Shown piece after piece: positions 1-10,455 of a stretch of DNA of 64,000 nt (the stretch's first letter is position 1; each line of letters begins with the position of its first letter). Location of the stretch: positions 12,160,001 through 12,224,000 of the forward strand of contig NC_058339.1 of the NCBI RefSeq assembly GCF_905475395.1, written 5' to 3'. This DNA comes from Chrysoperla carnea. Lineage: Eukaryota > Arthropoda > Insecta > Neuroptera > Chrysopidae. Below the pieces are notes generated by a model that saw only the letters and a program-made list of their open reading frames with translations, made no database searches and had not been told where the DNA came from. Position numbers and translations under genes: made by a program.

Positions 1-52
1 AACACTGACTTTGCATGGTATTTCAACAATTGTTTGTTTTCACTTGTTTAAA
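1..52 (+). repeat. Family A tail fragment at the left edge
   Basis: It matches the last ~50 bases of family A (TGCATGGTATTTCAACAATT then TTGTTTTCACTTG). The rest lies off the window. Confidence 0.65.
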
Positions 53-1256
53 TGTGCGTTTATCAGAGAAGCCCGATCACTATTGGTTTCATTACCTTAT
101 TTAATTTATTTTTAATGTTATTTATTATATTAATATGGCATGTTATTCAAACTTGAAACCGGGGCAAAACTCTTTCAAACATCCATAAAGCCTCCAGAAG
201 ATAAATATTTGGGAGCACCTTTTTTATATACATAGATACCACTTATACACCTGTGTTTCCTAATTAGTCAACCAGTATTGTACATTGCACTTAATAATAA
301 GAAAGCATATTATACACGGATGAAACTCTTATTGGCTATAGTTTACAATATGCACATATGAAAAGTACAAATAACGGAGTTGATTGTTTTAACACCCGGC
401 GCCTAGATATCAGAACCACAGAGCTCAAATTTGAAATCTAAAGAACTTACAACATCAAATCTTGAAAAGAGCAGACAAAATGATCAAATAAATACGATTT
501 TCATAATTTTTGGGTCAAAATTACCTTAGAAAATAAGTTTTATTAAAATTTGGAAAGAGAAAATTTTTTCTAGTTTTTACATTTTTTCCAAGGGTACCTC
601 TTAAGAAAATCGTAAGAATTCGATGAAAAATAATTTTCTCCAATTTTCGTGAAAACATCAATTTAGGCTAATTTTGACCTGACGAAAACAATTCCGCCGT
701 TGCGTTGAGAATAGTAGTTCTCGAAGTATCAGCACCACAGGTCTCAAATTTGAAATCCAAAGGTTTCAAAATATGAACTAGTTAATTCTTAAGATTGTAA
801 ATTTACAGAAAAGGCTAAAATATGGTCGTAGTTGAAGATGCTCACAAATCCGGTCAGAGATTCTCCGAATCAAGTATGGCTTGCATTCGATTTTTATGTA
901 CAGCGTCTGGATTATTAGACAATCTTACAAAATAAACACAAACAAGAAATTGTTTACAAAATTAATTAAGTTTAATTACGTTTGAGTACAAAAAAATGCT
1001 ATCAAAGAATAAATAAATTTTTATATAATATAAAGCGTAGAGCAAGCATGTAATTAAATTTTACCTTTTGTTCCTAAATTATATTCATAAAGATAATAAA
1101 ACTTAATACTGATTTGAAACACACAATAGGGGAAGGTGGCCTATAATGATCCTCCTAGGAAAAAAATATAATTTATAACCAAACTTATTCAACATATGAA
1201 CAAGATCGAATACTTTTGGTTTCTTTGTTTAAGTGTTACAATACTGGCATGCATGT

Positions 1257-1440
1257 CAACCCTAGTAGCTGCGTTGGTTAAGCCGTCACAACGAAAAATT
1301 AATTTAATTAATGTTCTGATGAGTTATGGGCTGGTTTAGTCCATGGTATATGCATGAAGTAGATGCACTCAGCCTCAGAAAATAATTGAGGAGCTGATAA
1401 ATGAAATTATCAGCAGAAAATATCATAAAATATATATGGT
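1257..1440 (+). repeat. Possible tRNA-derived SINE fragment
   Basis: The stretch TAGCTGCGTTGGTTAAGCC resembles the A box and D arm of a tRNA. No convincing B box or target duplication was found, so the call is tentative. Confidence 0.3.
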
Positions 1441-1945
1441 ATCACAATGGGTTTTATATACTAAGTGTGTCTTTCGGGGCAGCCAATATAATTTAATCCA
1501 ACCTTTGTATAAAAAATGTATGCAAAAACATTCAACATGTGTTACGTCTTTAAGTAGGTACACCAAAGCTATTTTCTATAGGTAATGATTGTTTCTACGG
1601 AACCCTGAACGGGAAAATTCTAAAAATTTTACGACTACAACTTTTGAAAGGTCATCAAACTTGATAATTTTAAGGCACTTTTATTACGTCTATATTATCT
1701 CAAAAATGCTAATAATAATGTACAGGTATATAAACATTTAATATGTGTGGAATACCAACACATTAAAATAAAATTTATGTTCTTTTGTAGGTACAATAAA
1801 TGTGTACACTATTTGTACTTCTTATGACTGTGTCAAAATAACAATATATGAAAAATATCAAGAACTTTGTCTTTGCCCAGCATTATTATTCAAATCAGCA
1901 ATCATTTTTAAACTGTATTTTACAAATAATGCATTGACGTTAGAG

Positions 1946-2290
1946 TTATATAGACTGAGTGTCAAACGATTTTAAGCGTACCAACATCTGACGTAATTGC
2001 TTAGGTCCAACCATTGTAGATTCGTAAGAAAAAATGTAAAGTGATACGTGATAAGCATTTCTTTTAAGTCAAAAAGTGAAAATGTTCATGTGAAATCACG
2101 ATGTTTTATGTAAAACATTTTGTGATATGAAAATTTGACATTCAATGTACGTGTTTTTGATAAATGTCCCTATATTTTTTTGATAAATGTATTTTTTTTT
2201 AATAAATATCCCTAGCTGACCTAAGCAATTACCTCAGATGTTGACACGTTTCTCACTGTACGGAAAGATAGACGATGCTTAGTCTATATA
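1946..2290. repeat. Fold-back element
   Basis: The left arm (1946-2011) and right arm (2217-2290) are inverted. The best match is CAACATCTGACGTAATTGCT against its complement at 2223-2248, with outer ends TATATAGACT. No coding sequence. Confidence 0.6.
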
Positions 2291-2904
2291 AAACTATAAA
2301 GTCAATGAAATAATGATACAATAAAATTTATCATAAAATAACACAATATATATTTTATTGATCAAAAATATGCATCAACAATAAATTTAAAATTTTAAAA
2401 ACATTTTTAAAAACTGAATTGACTTTAATTGCCTGTCAAATTTAATGATCAGCTGTTGTTTAAATTCTTAAACATATCCTCAAAATTTCCCATTTTTTTT
2501 ACAAAAGACAACGTAATTATATTTTATCTGCACCCGTGAGTAAGAAGTACTTATCTCACTCAGTATGCGTAGGAAAAATAGTTCATTACCGCGATAGTAT
2601 CGTAATGAATTCATTACATTTCTCCAAATTACCGTCAAAATGAATATTAAATTACTATTAGTAACTTTTTTAATTTTTCTCAATAAGCAATGATAAATTT
2701 TAAATAATAATAATCGTTTATTTTCACATTTTAGAGGCGTAGATAAAGTTTTGTACGATACACATGTGATAGCGCATTATTAACGTACTTCTACGATTGT
2801 CCAACTCGTGCTACGCACTTGGTGTGCAAGTTTCTCAGTCGTACGTTAATAATACTGTTCTCCCACAAGTATCGCAAATAACTATGCTATATTATTTTAA
2901 TATA

Positions 2905-3255
2905 TACATATAAAATGCTTTGTCCTGAATGACTGACTGACTGACTGACGAATCAACGCACAGTCTATATCGTTGATCGTAGAGACCTGAAACTTGTACG
3001 TATGTTCTCTGTATGACGTAGGTATCCAATAAGAAATAAGATAAGAAATTCTATCTCTAAGAGGGTGAAAAACGGAGAAAAAGTTTGTATGGAACAACGT
3101 GATTTGACGGAAGGCGTGTTTCATATTTTGTCGAAACTCAACAAAACTAACGGTGTTAAAAAGGGATAAAAAGTTATTTTGGGGGTGATTTGCATCGATA
3201 CTCTTTATGTGCTTTTGATTTAAATTACATTTTATTTTAGGGAGATCTTTTAGGG
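2905..3255 (+). repeat. Family F repeat copy
   Basis: The text from ATGCTTTGTCCTGAATGACT, with a GACT tetranucleotide run, to the GGGATAAAAAGTTATTTTGG block matches, in reverse, the copy at 34612-35140. Open stretches here are repeat-derived. Confidence 0.6.
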
Positions 3256-3657
3256 TCCAGCAGTTACCCTCCGGCTTCGCTGGACGGTTTCAGAAACTAC
3301 TGAATCTATTTTAATGAAACTTAAAAATAATTTAGATCATAAATAAGAATAACACATAGGCTAGAATTTATAAAGAAAGCAAAATAATTTTGCTTCATAA
3401 TAAAAAGCAACATTTCGAGTGTTATGCTTGGAGGGCATAACTGAGATCATCCAGCGAAGCGAGCGGGTCTATGTCTTTGTTTTTTCATTGTCAAAACCGC
3501 GAAAACGGGCCACTTTTTAGGTGGGTGCGTAATTAAAATTACGCAAGAAAGAAGAATAAAGAAAAATATTTAAAAAAAAAGAATAACTTACTTATGAAAG
3601 TTAGAATAGATTTTTTTTAAAAATATAATAATTAAAAAAATAATAATTTATGCTTAC

Positions 3658-3814
3658 TTATAAATGTACAAACACATTCTATCCAGTATTTATGATTTGA
3701 ATTTGAATTCACGTTTCCACTTTCTATATTACTCGTATTATTATTATTATGTCCATGATGGTTATTACTGATACCACTGATAATATGTGTAATTTTAAAG
3801 ATTTTCGTCATCAT
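3658..3814 (-). CDS. Probable orphan first exon of a fifth Tret1-like transporter gene (partial; remainder off the left edge)
   Basis: A 157-bp open stretch on the minus strand starts with ATG at 3814 and ends at a good donor (GTAAGC) after 52 codons plus one base, so it is phase 1. The four transporter genes in this window have first exons with the same layout: a polar N-terminal tail, a Tyr-Trp pair near the end, then a phase-1 donor. Here the end reads HKYWIECVCTFI, against ESYWFQYFVGFM, ELYWVQYFFGFV and DVYWIQYVVGII in the neighbours. The tail is rich in Asn, His and Ser (HHGHNNNN) and would be cytosolic. No transporter-type second exon is found between here and position 1, so the main exon should lie beyond the left edge, which requires an intron longer than 3.6 kb. 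Introns of 3.35 and 5.6 kb occur in sister genes. Alternatively it is a decayed remnant exon. Confidence 0.5.
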
Positions 3815-5584
3815 CAACTTTGACTTGGATATGATGTTTCAAACGTTTGTTATATTATTACCACAGACTAACTTATTTGTTGTAACGTTGTTTTATTTAC
3901 TTGTTAAAATATTGTACCAATAATTATAATCTAGTTGGATTAGAAAAATTTGATAAAAAAAAAACTGGTTAATGTTATACTTTGTATACGCACATGAGTG
4001 TAATAAAAGTTAATTATGCTTATATTCGTTTATATAGGCTGTGGATATTACATCAATGTATATAAAATTGCATATATTGAGATTGTTTTTAATGCAACTG
4101 CATTGAATAATTATGATTTTTTATGATATTCAAGGGTATTTATTTATTAAATCATTGATTGAAAACAAACTGAGATTATTGACTTCTTTTTAGTAGATTT
4201 CCTTGAAAATTTATGTTGAAATTGTTATTCAATAATGACGTCGTATATTAAGTAGGTAATTAGTGGATGGCATTTCAAGGAAATTTTTATAATCTTATTT
4301 GATACATAGAAATTAATTTTAATTTAAAGCAAATTCCTACATCATACAGGAATTCTTGTTTTGAGCAAACAACGATTTCGGAGTAATTTTGGAGGCAGTA
4401 ATGTCACTTATGACAAGTTTTTTTATACTACCTGATAAAACATTTTATTTCCGCAGAAAAAAACGGGGATTTTCCACAATTTTTTTTTATTTACTCCAAA
4501 ACTATGCATTTAAAAAAAATAGGTCAAATGAAGATTGAATAACATGAAATTTCCTACCGATTTGTATGTTTTAAATATTCCCAATCTTTTGCATCTTCGG
4601 AAAAATCGATATCTAAATAAAATTACCCAGGGCAGGTAGAATAAGAATACCTATAACATATTCAAATTTACAAATCGATAAAGTAAAGAGTATAGTCATT
4701 CTTATCTGGAAAACCGCTTTCCTTTATAAATTTTTTTTCCACCAATGAATATTAAAAAGGATTCTTAAAAAACTTATAAAGTTTCACGCAATCAAAGATT
4801 GATTTCACGCCGATCAAAAATGTGTATAGAACAGTCTTAAGTATGGTCGTACTTATACAAAATATTTCCTAAAATGCTCAGTTTTTAAGGAAAATTAAAA
4901 AAAATCGACAAAAAACACGGAAAATTGTAGATTTTTCAGAAAATATGAAAGATAAGAAGGTTTTGTACGAGCTTTTATTAGATACTATTCATTGAAATTA
5001 TATTTTGAAACATTCCTATGCACAGAAAAAATAATTTCAAAATTATTATGTACAAAGCTTTATTCAAGCTTTATATAGCAAAGTTCAGGCATATTAGAGA
5101 TATTGACATGATCAATATGCCTTCCATTGTTTCTACGGAATCTTAAATAGGGAAATTCAATAAATTTTAAAATTACAATTTTTTCAGGAAGACATGTCAT
5201 CAAACTTGGTAATTTTAACGGAATTAATTACGCCTGTATAGTAATAAAAATACGTACAATAATGCATATAATAATAACAATTTTATTTGACCAGAAATGA
5301 TGTACAAATTATCCAGCAGTAAATTTTTGCAGGCGGTTTCAAATTCCTTTGGTTAGATTCAAGCTTTATATGGGATGATAACTCATTAAAATATTTTGAG
5401 CCATGGACAATATTCGAATACATTTAAGTTGTGCTTTGGTACTCTTAACATGATAACGAGCATGTTTTATATAATACGTGTGATTAGAGTTATTTTGATT
5501 TACCGTATATCAATTTGTAACTGTATGTAATATATAATTGAAACATGTATTTATTACATCATTAATACTGTAGAAAATGAAGCA

Positions 5585-6325
5585 TTTGACCAAGGAATAG
5601 ACTCCTCGTCACTTGATTTTTATGGGAGCTGGTTCAAAATGTTCGTCGTTCGATTTACCCCCATAGGAGGTATAGAAGTACTCTATTTCTGGACACCGCT
5701 TTCTCTTTATTTAACATTAAATAAAAAACTATTGGATTTCATATTTTGGACAATTCTAAACATTTTTAAGCCCTGATGTTTTTTATCTAACCTCACCGTT
5801 TTCGAGATATAAGAATTTGAAAACCAAAAATGTGAATTTTCGCCAACAACTTGTTTTTGACGAAAATAAAGATTATTTTGTCGTTCCTGTCAAAAATTTT
5901 ATTTGAAAGCGCTAGAGAAGTTGCACGTTTTTTAATTTTAATTTTTTTTTCAAAAGTTTTCTAAAATTTACCAATTATTATTTTTTAATTGATTTTTGAT
6001 GAAAATGGTTTTTCTAAACTAGAAATTCAAACGCCAGTGACGTCAACACATCGCACGGAGAAATGATAAAATAACATGCAGAATGATAAAAAAAATAAAG
6101 TACGGATTTTTTTCCGAAAATTCGTTATTGACGAAAATTAAGCTAATTTTGTGGTTCTAGTCAAAAATTTGATGTGAAAACTATATGACCTTTTGCCTTT
6201 TTCCCCACCGTTTTCGATATATCCTTGTATATCATACATGACTTTTTCGAGTACAGTCAGACAAACATTTTCCACCAGCTCCCATTAAGATCAACTGATG
6301 AGGAGTCAATTTCTTGGTTAAACTA
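5585..6325. repeat. Fold-back element, ~740 bp
   Basis: The arms at 5587-5655 and 6245-6320 are inverted (ATGGGAGCTGGTTCAAAATG against its complement CATTTTCCACCAGCTCCCAT). Inside, a block starting with TTTTGACGAAAATAAAG (about 5855) is repeated near 6125. Confidence 0.6.
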
Positions 6326-6727
6326 TTTTTCGGATTTATTTCCTCAATTAAAACAATTGTTTTCAATAAGACAATTTCAAGGAGTTGCATTAAAAATTTC
6401 TATCCAACACAGCCTACTTTAAAAAAAGGATACAACAAAAAAAACTTACTGTGAATTGAATATTGATAATAACACTTAGAGCTGCATCCAGGAACGAAGG
6501 CAAACAACACACAACAATGGATATCAAATGAGTTAAAATTATATTGGATAATGAATAAGTTGTATTCATTTTGCGATGTTATATATATATATGTTACCAG
6601 ATTTTGTACAGGTAAGAATCATTAGTTTATAGGTAATAAATGTAGGAAAATTGTGTATTATTTTCTTAATATATTTGTTTTAATCGCGCTTTATATTATC
6701 AAGAGTCAAAAGCGGGCTTATAGCTAA

Positions 6728-7240
6728 AAATTGAATTTTCCGACCACCATTTTGAATTTTCATATTGTTCAAGTATATACATATTTGGATCCGGCAATAA
6801 CGGAAACCTAGAAAGCATTATTTTTGTGATATATTAAATTTGTTGATTTTTTTTTTTTGCCTAAAAACTGAATTTTCCAGCCACCATTTTGGTTTTTAAT
6901 CTAATAAAGTTGAGATTAGGATTCAGTGACTTCAGAAACCTCCAAAATTACAAAATTACTTGATATATTTATTTAATCGAGTAGCTTAAAATTGGGTTTT
7001 CCAGCCACCGTTTCGAATGTTCATATTTTTATGGCCAAGTTGGTATTCACTTTCCGCGAAAACCCCCAGGACAACATGTTTTTCTCCATATATTTATTTA
7101 AACTGTGTTTTATATTATCGAAATTCGAAGTACAGATTTCGACTAAAAACAGAAGTATTCGGCCATCATTTTGAATTTTCACATTTTTTATGATGAGATA
7201 CGAATTCAGCGACCCCTACAGATCCCACAATGGTATTTTC
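6728..7240. repeat. Diverged tandem repeat, four units of about 125-155 bp
   Basis: Units begin near 6728, 6864, 6988 and 7144. Each has a TTTCC(A/G)(G/A)CCACC-like string followed by TTTTGAATTTTCATAT-like text. Units are strongly diverged. Confidence 0.5.
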
Positions 7241-7352
7241 ATCCTCAATTATTTTTTTAATACGTTTCGGGAACTTGGGGTAACAAAAGCAGAATTACCG
7301 AAAACAGAGTCGGGAAAGGCCACAATCTAATTTAAGGCGCTTTTTCTAAATG

Positions 7353-7690
7353 CGGAAAACTAGATTTTTGCATGAACCTTCTATTTGTAACTCCCAATAA
7401 ACGATCCGAATATTGCTACAAAAGTTATTCGGGATAATATATTTCGAATATTTCGTCAACGGTCACTGTTATCGAAAAAATAGTGGTTATCTTTGTATGT
7501 AATTTCGTGAGACTAACGGTTTTTAAGAAAAAAAATGAAATAAGCATTACAAAAAGATTGGACGATCAAAAATTCAAACTACTTCATACTTTAAATTTTT
7601 GAAGTAAGTATTTGACCCCGAGTAACTTTTGTACCGCAAATAGAAGGAAGGTTCATGCAAAAAACCAGCTTTCTGGGAATTTTTCCGAAG
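7353..7690. repeat. Fold-back element
   Basis: The arms at 7353-7435 and 7612-7690 are inverted. Each has TTTGCATGAACCTTC, then TATTTG and ACAAAAGTTA(T/C)TCGGG. No coding sequence. Confidence 0.55.
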
Positions 7691-8887
7691 TTTGATTTAT
7701 ATTTAAAAAAAATCGTTTCTTGTTTGATGATCAATGAATGCATTTTTAATTGGACATAAATGATTTAATTTTTTATTAATTGTATTAGAGGTTATTATCC
7801 TGAATTTTTTAAATAAATTTAATTATACCTACTTAAAAATACTTGAAATGAAATAATAATTTTTATAAAATAATATAATTATTATACAATTATTTATATA
7901 TTTACCAGAGGCGAGCTAAAGTTTATTCTGGCATTTTAATATTTGTTTATGGATGTTACCAGTTTTGGGTTTTACCCTTTGGAAGCGTATGGGTAAAGAT
8001 TTTGTGAGATTTTATAAATGTGTATGCAAATTTATGTTTTTTTTCACGTTTTTATTAAAAAAATTTTGTTTGTATGTTTTTGTTGATTTTTAAAAGAAAT
8101 ATTTACGACTAGCTACGCCCGGCTACGTTTCGCTGAAGCTTTGTCCGATATTAATAATAAGGGCTGAACCTAAAAGTCTAGATAAATTATAGAATTACCG
8201 ATGAAACGTTTATGTTAATATTGTTATTTGCATTTCTGTGATTTTTCTGTCCGTTGGGATTTTATTTTTCCGCTGTCCACAGAGACTTTTTTAAGAGAAA
8301 TTATATGACCTAGAATCCTCGATACGGCACTACTTACATTCAATTTCTGCCAAATCTATTCATATTTTACAAGTTGAAGCAGTTATCGTCAACCGATTGA
8401 GCTGAAATTTGACAATGCATGGTTAGGTAAGTGGCGTCGATTTTCCCATTGCTTCCACCACAGCTACTTGTAAAAGCTTGAGCCACTCAATATCAAGAGT
8501 GAATCAAAAAATAAGTAGGTACGCGGAGTAGATGTGGCGCTTCGATTCTTTCTTGATATTTTAAACTGAACGCCTCATGCTTTTACAAATAGTCGTGTAT
8601 GAATGACAACAAGCAATGCTCTAAAGGCACCTTCAACTGACAAAAATTTGTGGCCTTTGTTAAAAATCAGTACTGGATTATTTTGTAAAAAATGATACGA
8701 TTTAAATTGCAGTACGATATTGCCAAAATCTTCCTTTATTAAGGCGTTGTAACGTTTTTTATTTTCTAATAAATTAAAATACAAAAAATTTAACAAAAAA
8801 AACTTAAAATTATACACAATAAAAATTAAAAAGTTATAACGTAAAGCTTCCAAAAAACGGCTAATAAAGAAAAATGTTATAAAGCGC

Positions 8888-9251
8888 TCATTTTTTTATA
8901 AAACCTGGTAAGGTAGGTGTCAAATATCATTCTTAAACTATGATTTAGTTGCGCAAATTTTTCTATTTAATAATAATTCTAGTTAATAATCTATTGTTAA
9001 TAAACAATAAATTATTAACTAAAAGAAACAATCGATGTTGACTTATAAAATTAATAAATAGGCAACTTATATTACATATAGGTGAGTGTTGTCAAATAAT
9101 TGAAAAATTATTCTACATGTTTAACATAAACGCAAAACAAGTTGCCTATTTATTAATTTTATCAATCAATTATTACATGGATCGTTTCATTTAATGAACA
9201 ATTAATTGTTTATTACATAAGAAACACATTCCACCAGGTTTTTACAAATGA
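8888..9251. repeat. Fold-back element
   Basis: The outer ends ATAAAACCTGGT and ACCAGGTTTTTA are inverted, as are the inner strings AAATTAATAAATAGGCAACT (about 9046-9066) and its complement (about 9131-9151). Confidence 0.55.
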
Positions 9252-9540
9252 ATAAACAATTAGGAGTTTATAATTAGTCGCTTTTTATCACATCTTATTG
9301 TACTAAAATAAACGATTAAGTGTGTACTTTTGCGTCAGCTTAAGATTTGTTAAAATTCAAAAAAATTTACAATAAAACAAATGAATGTGAGATCATTATC
9401 ATGAGTGACTTGGGTCATTATTTCTTCATCAAAATTCAGAATTTTCCTTAATAAATACCATAAAACAAATTTCATTTAATAATAAGCTCATTTTAATTAT
9501 TGATTATATAAATATTATGGAAAGTACCAAGATTAAATTA

Positions 9541-10275
9541 ATATACAAGCTAAGTCATTTTAATCTATTGTGGCTAATCGTTCTCTAGTTAACAAATCAA
9601 AAAAATAACAAAAATTGTAGAGTTTGATGAGAAACATCATGTTCTGACATTAAATTGAACCTACTTTCTCGGGTTGCTTTAGTAGCCATTTTAGATTCTA
9701 AACGGCAAGAGATAGATAGATACACATTAAATTAGAAAGTTGATCCTCATATTAAACTAATAATTTTTGGCTTTAAAAAACGTTTGCTTTTGTTTGAAAA
9801 TGCGTCTTAAAAATATGTCATTATTACATTTAATCGAAAGAAAATACGCTTAAAGTTTATCAATAATTGAAGGTCAAAGTTATGGACAGTGGACACAGGC
9901 GAATGTCGTCTATGGCCCTTGCCAACTTTTGGCTAAAGTATTTTTCCATAATTAGTGTGTTTTCTTTCGATTAAATGCAATAATGACATATTTTAAAGTC
10001 GCATTTTCTCCGATAGCTAACGATTTTCGAAAAAATGGTTAGGTGAAAATGTTTTTTTATGATCGTCAACTTTTTAATTTAAAGTGCTATTCTATCTCTT
10101 ATCGTTTAAGATCTGAATTAGTTATTAAAGAAACCCGAAGAACTAGGTGCAATCTGATGTCAGAACATGATGCCTTCTACCAAACTTTGCAACTTTTGTT
10201 TAACTTATTTTTTGATTGGTTAACTACAAAACGAGCTATTAGCTATAAGAGATTAAAATGACCCACCCTGTATAT
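9541..10275. repeat. Fold-back element with ~300-bp arms beside transporter copy 1
   Basis: The left arm (9541-9845) and right arm (9950-10275) are inverted throughout: the ends carry GTCATTTTAATCT, and the inner parts carry ATCATGTTCTGACAT and ATTTAATCGAAAGAAAA. The right arm is found again, partly, at 33340-33490. An open stretch at 10043-10261 is part of the arm and not a gene. Confidence 0.65.
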
Positions 10276-10455
10276 ATTGATAGCCTCAACGATAGCCCAA
10301 CGTGACTAATAACAATTTTTGTCACATAAAAGCATCAAGATTATCCAGATACCAATAACCAACCACTACTTTCCAACCAGTTAAAAACAATAAAACATTT
10401 TGTCATCTATTACAAATCCTAAATATTTTCCCCAATTATTCCGTGAACTCCGAAA

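Larger units (their letters stand above)
1..3657. other. Gene-free stretch, likely intron of the left-edge transporter; mostly repeats
   Basis: No supported coding exon is seen. Positions 1-52 are the tail of a family A copy. Positions 404-775 hold two diverged direct copies of a block starting near 404 and 724 (shared wording around ACCACAG and CTCAAATTTGAAATC), with a family C fragment between them at about 505-600. A possible tRNA-derived SINE lies at 1257-1440, a fold-back element at 1946-2290 and a family F copy at 2905-3255. Around 3270-3470 there is a short inverted pair (CTTCGCTGGA and TCCAGCGAAG). Confidence 0.6.
3815..10455. other. Intergenic, repeat-filled spacer
   Basis: No gene is supported in this 6.6 kb. 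It holds fold-back elements at 5585-6325, 7353-7690, 8888-9251 and 9541-10275, plus a diverged tandem array at 6728-7240. Positions 3815-5584 are plain A+T-rich sequence with nothing I can name. Open stretches here are short and lie inside repeats. Confidence 0.6.

Noticed and set aside
2931-2950. GACT tetranucleotide run as a regulatory site or CRISPR-like repeat
   Set aside because: It is a microsatellite inside family F; there are no spaced repeats with unique spacers anywhere in the window.
10043-10261. 72-residue open stretch
   Set aside because: It is part of the right arm of the fold-back element 9541-10275.
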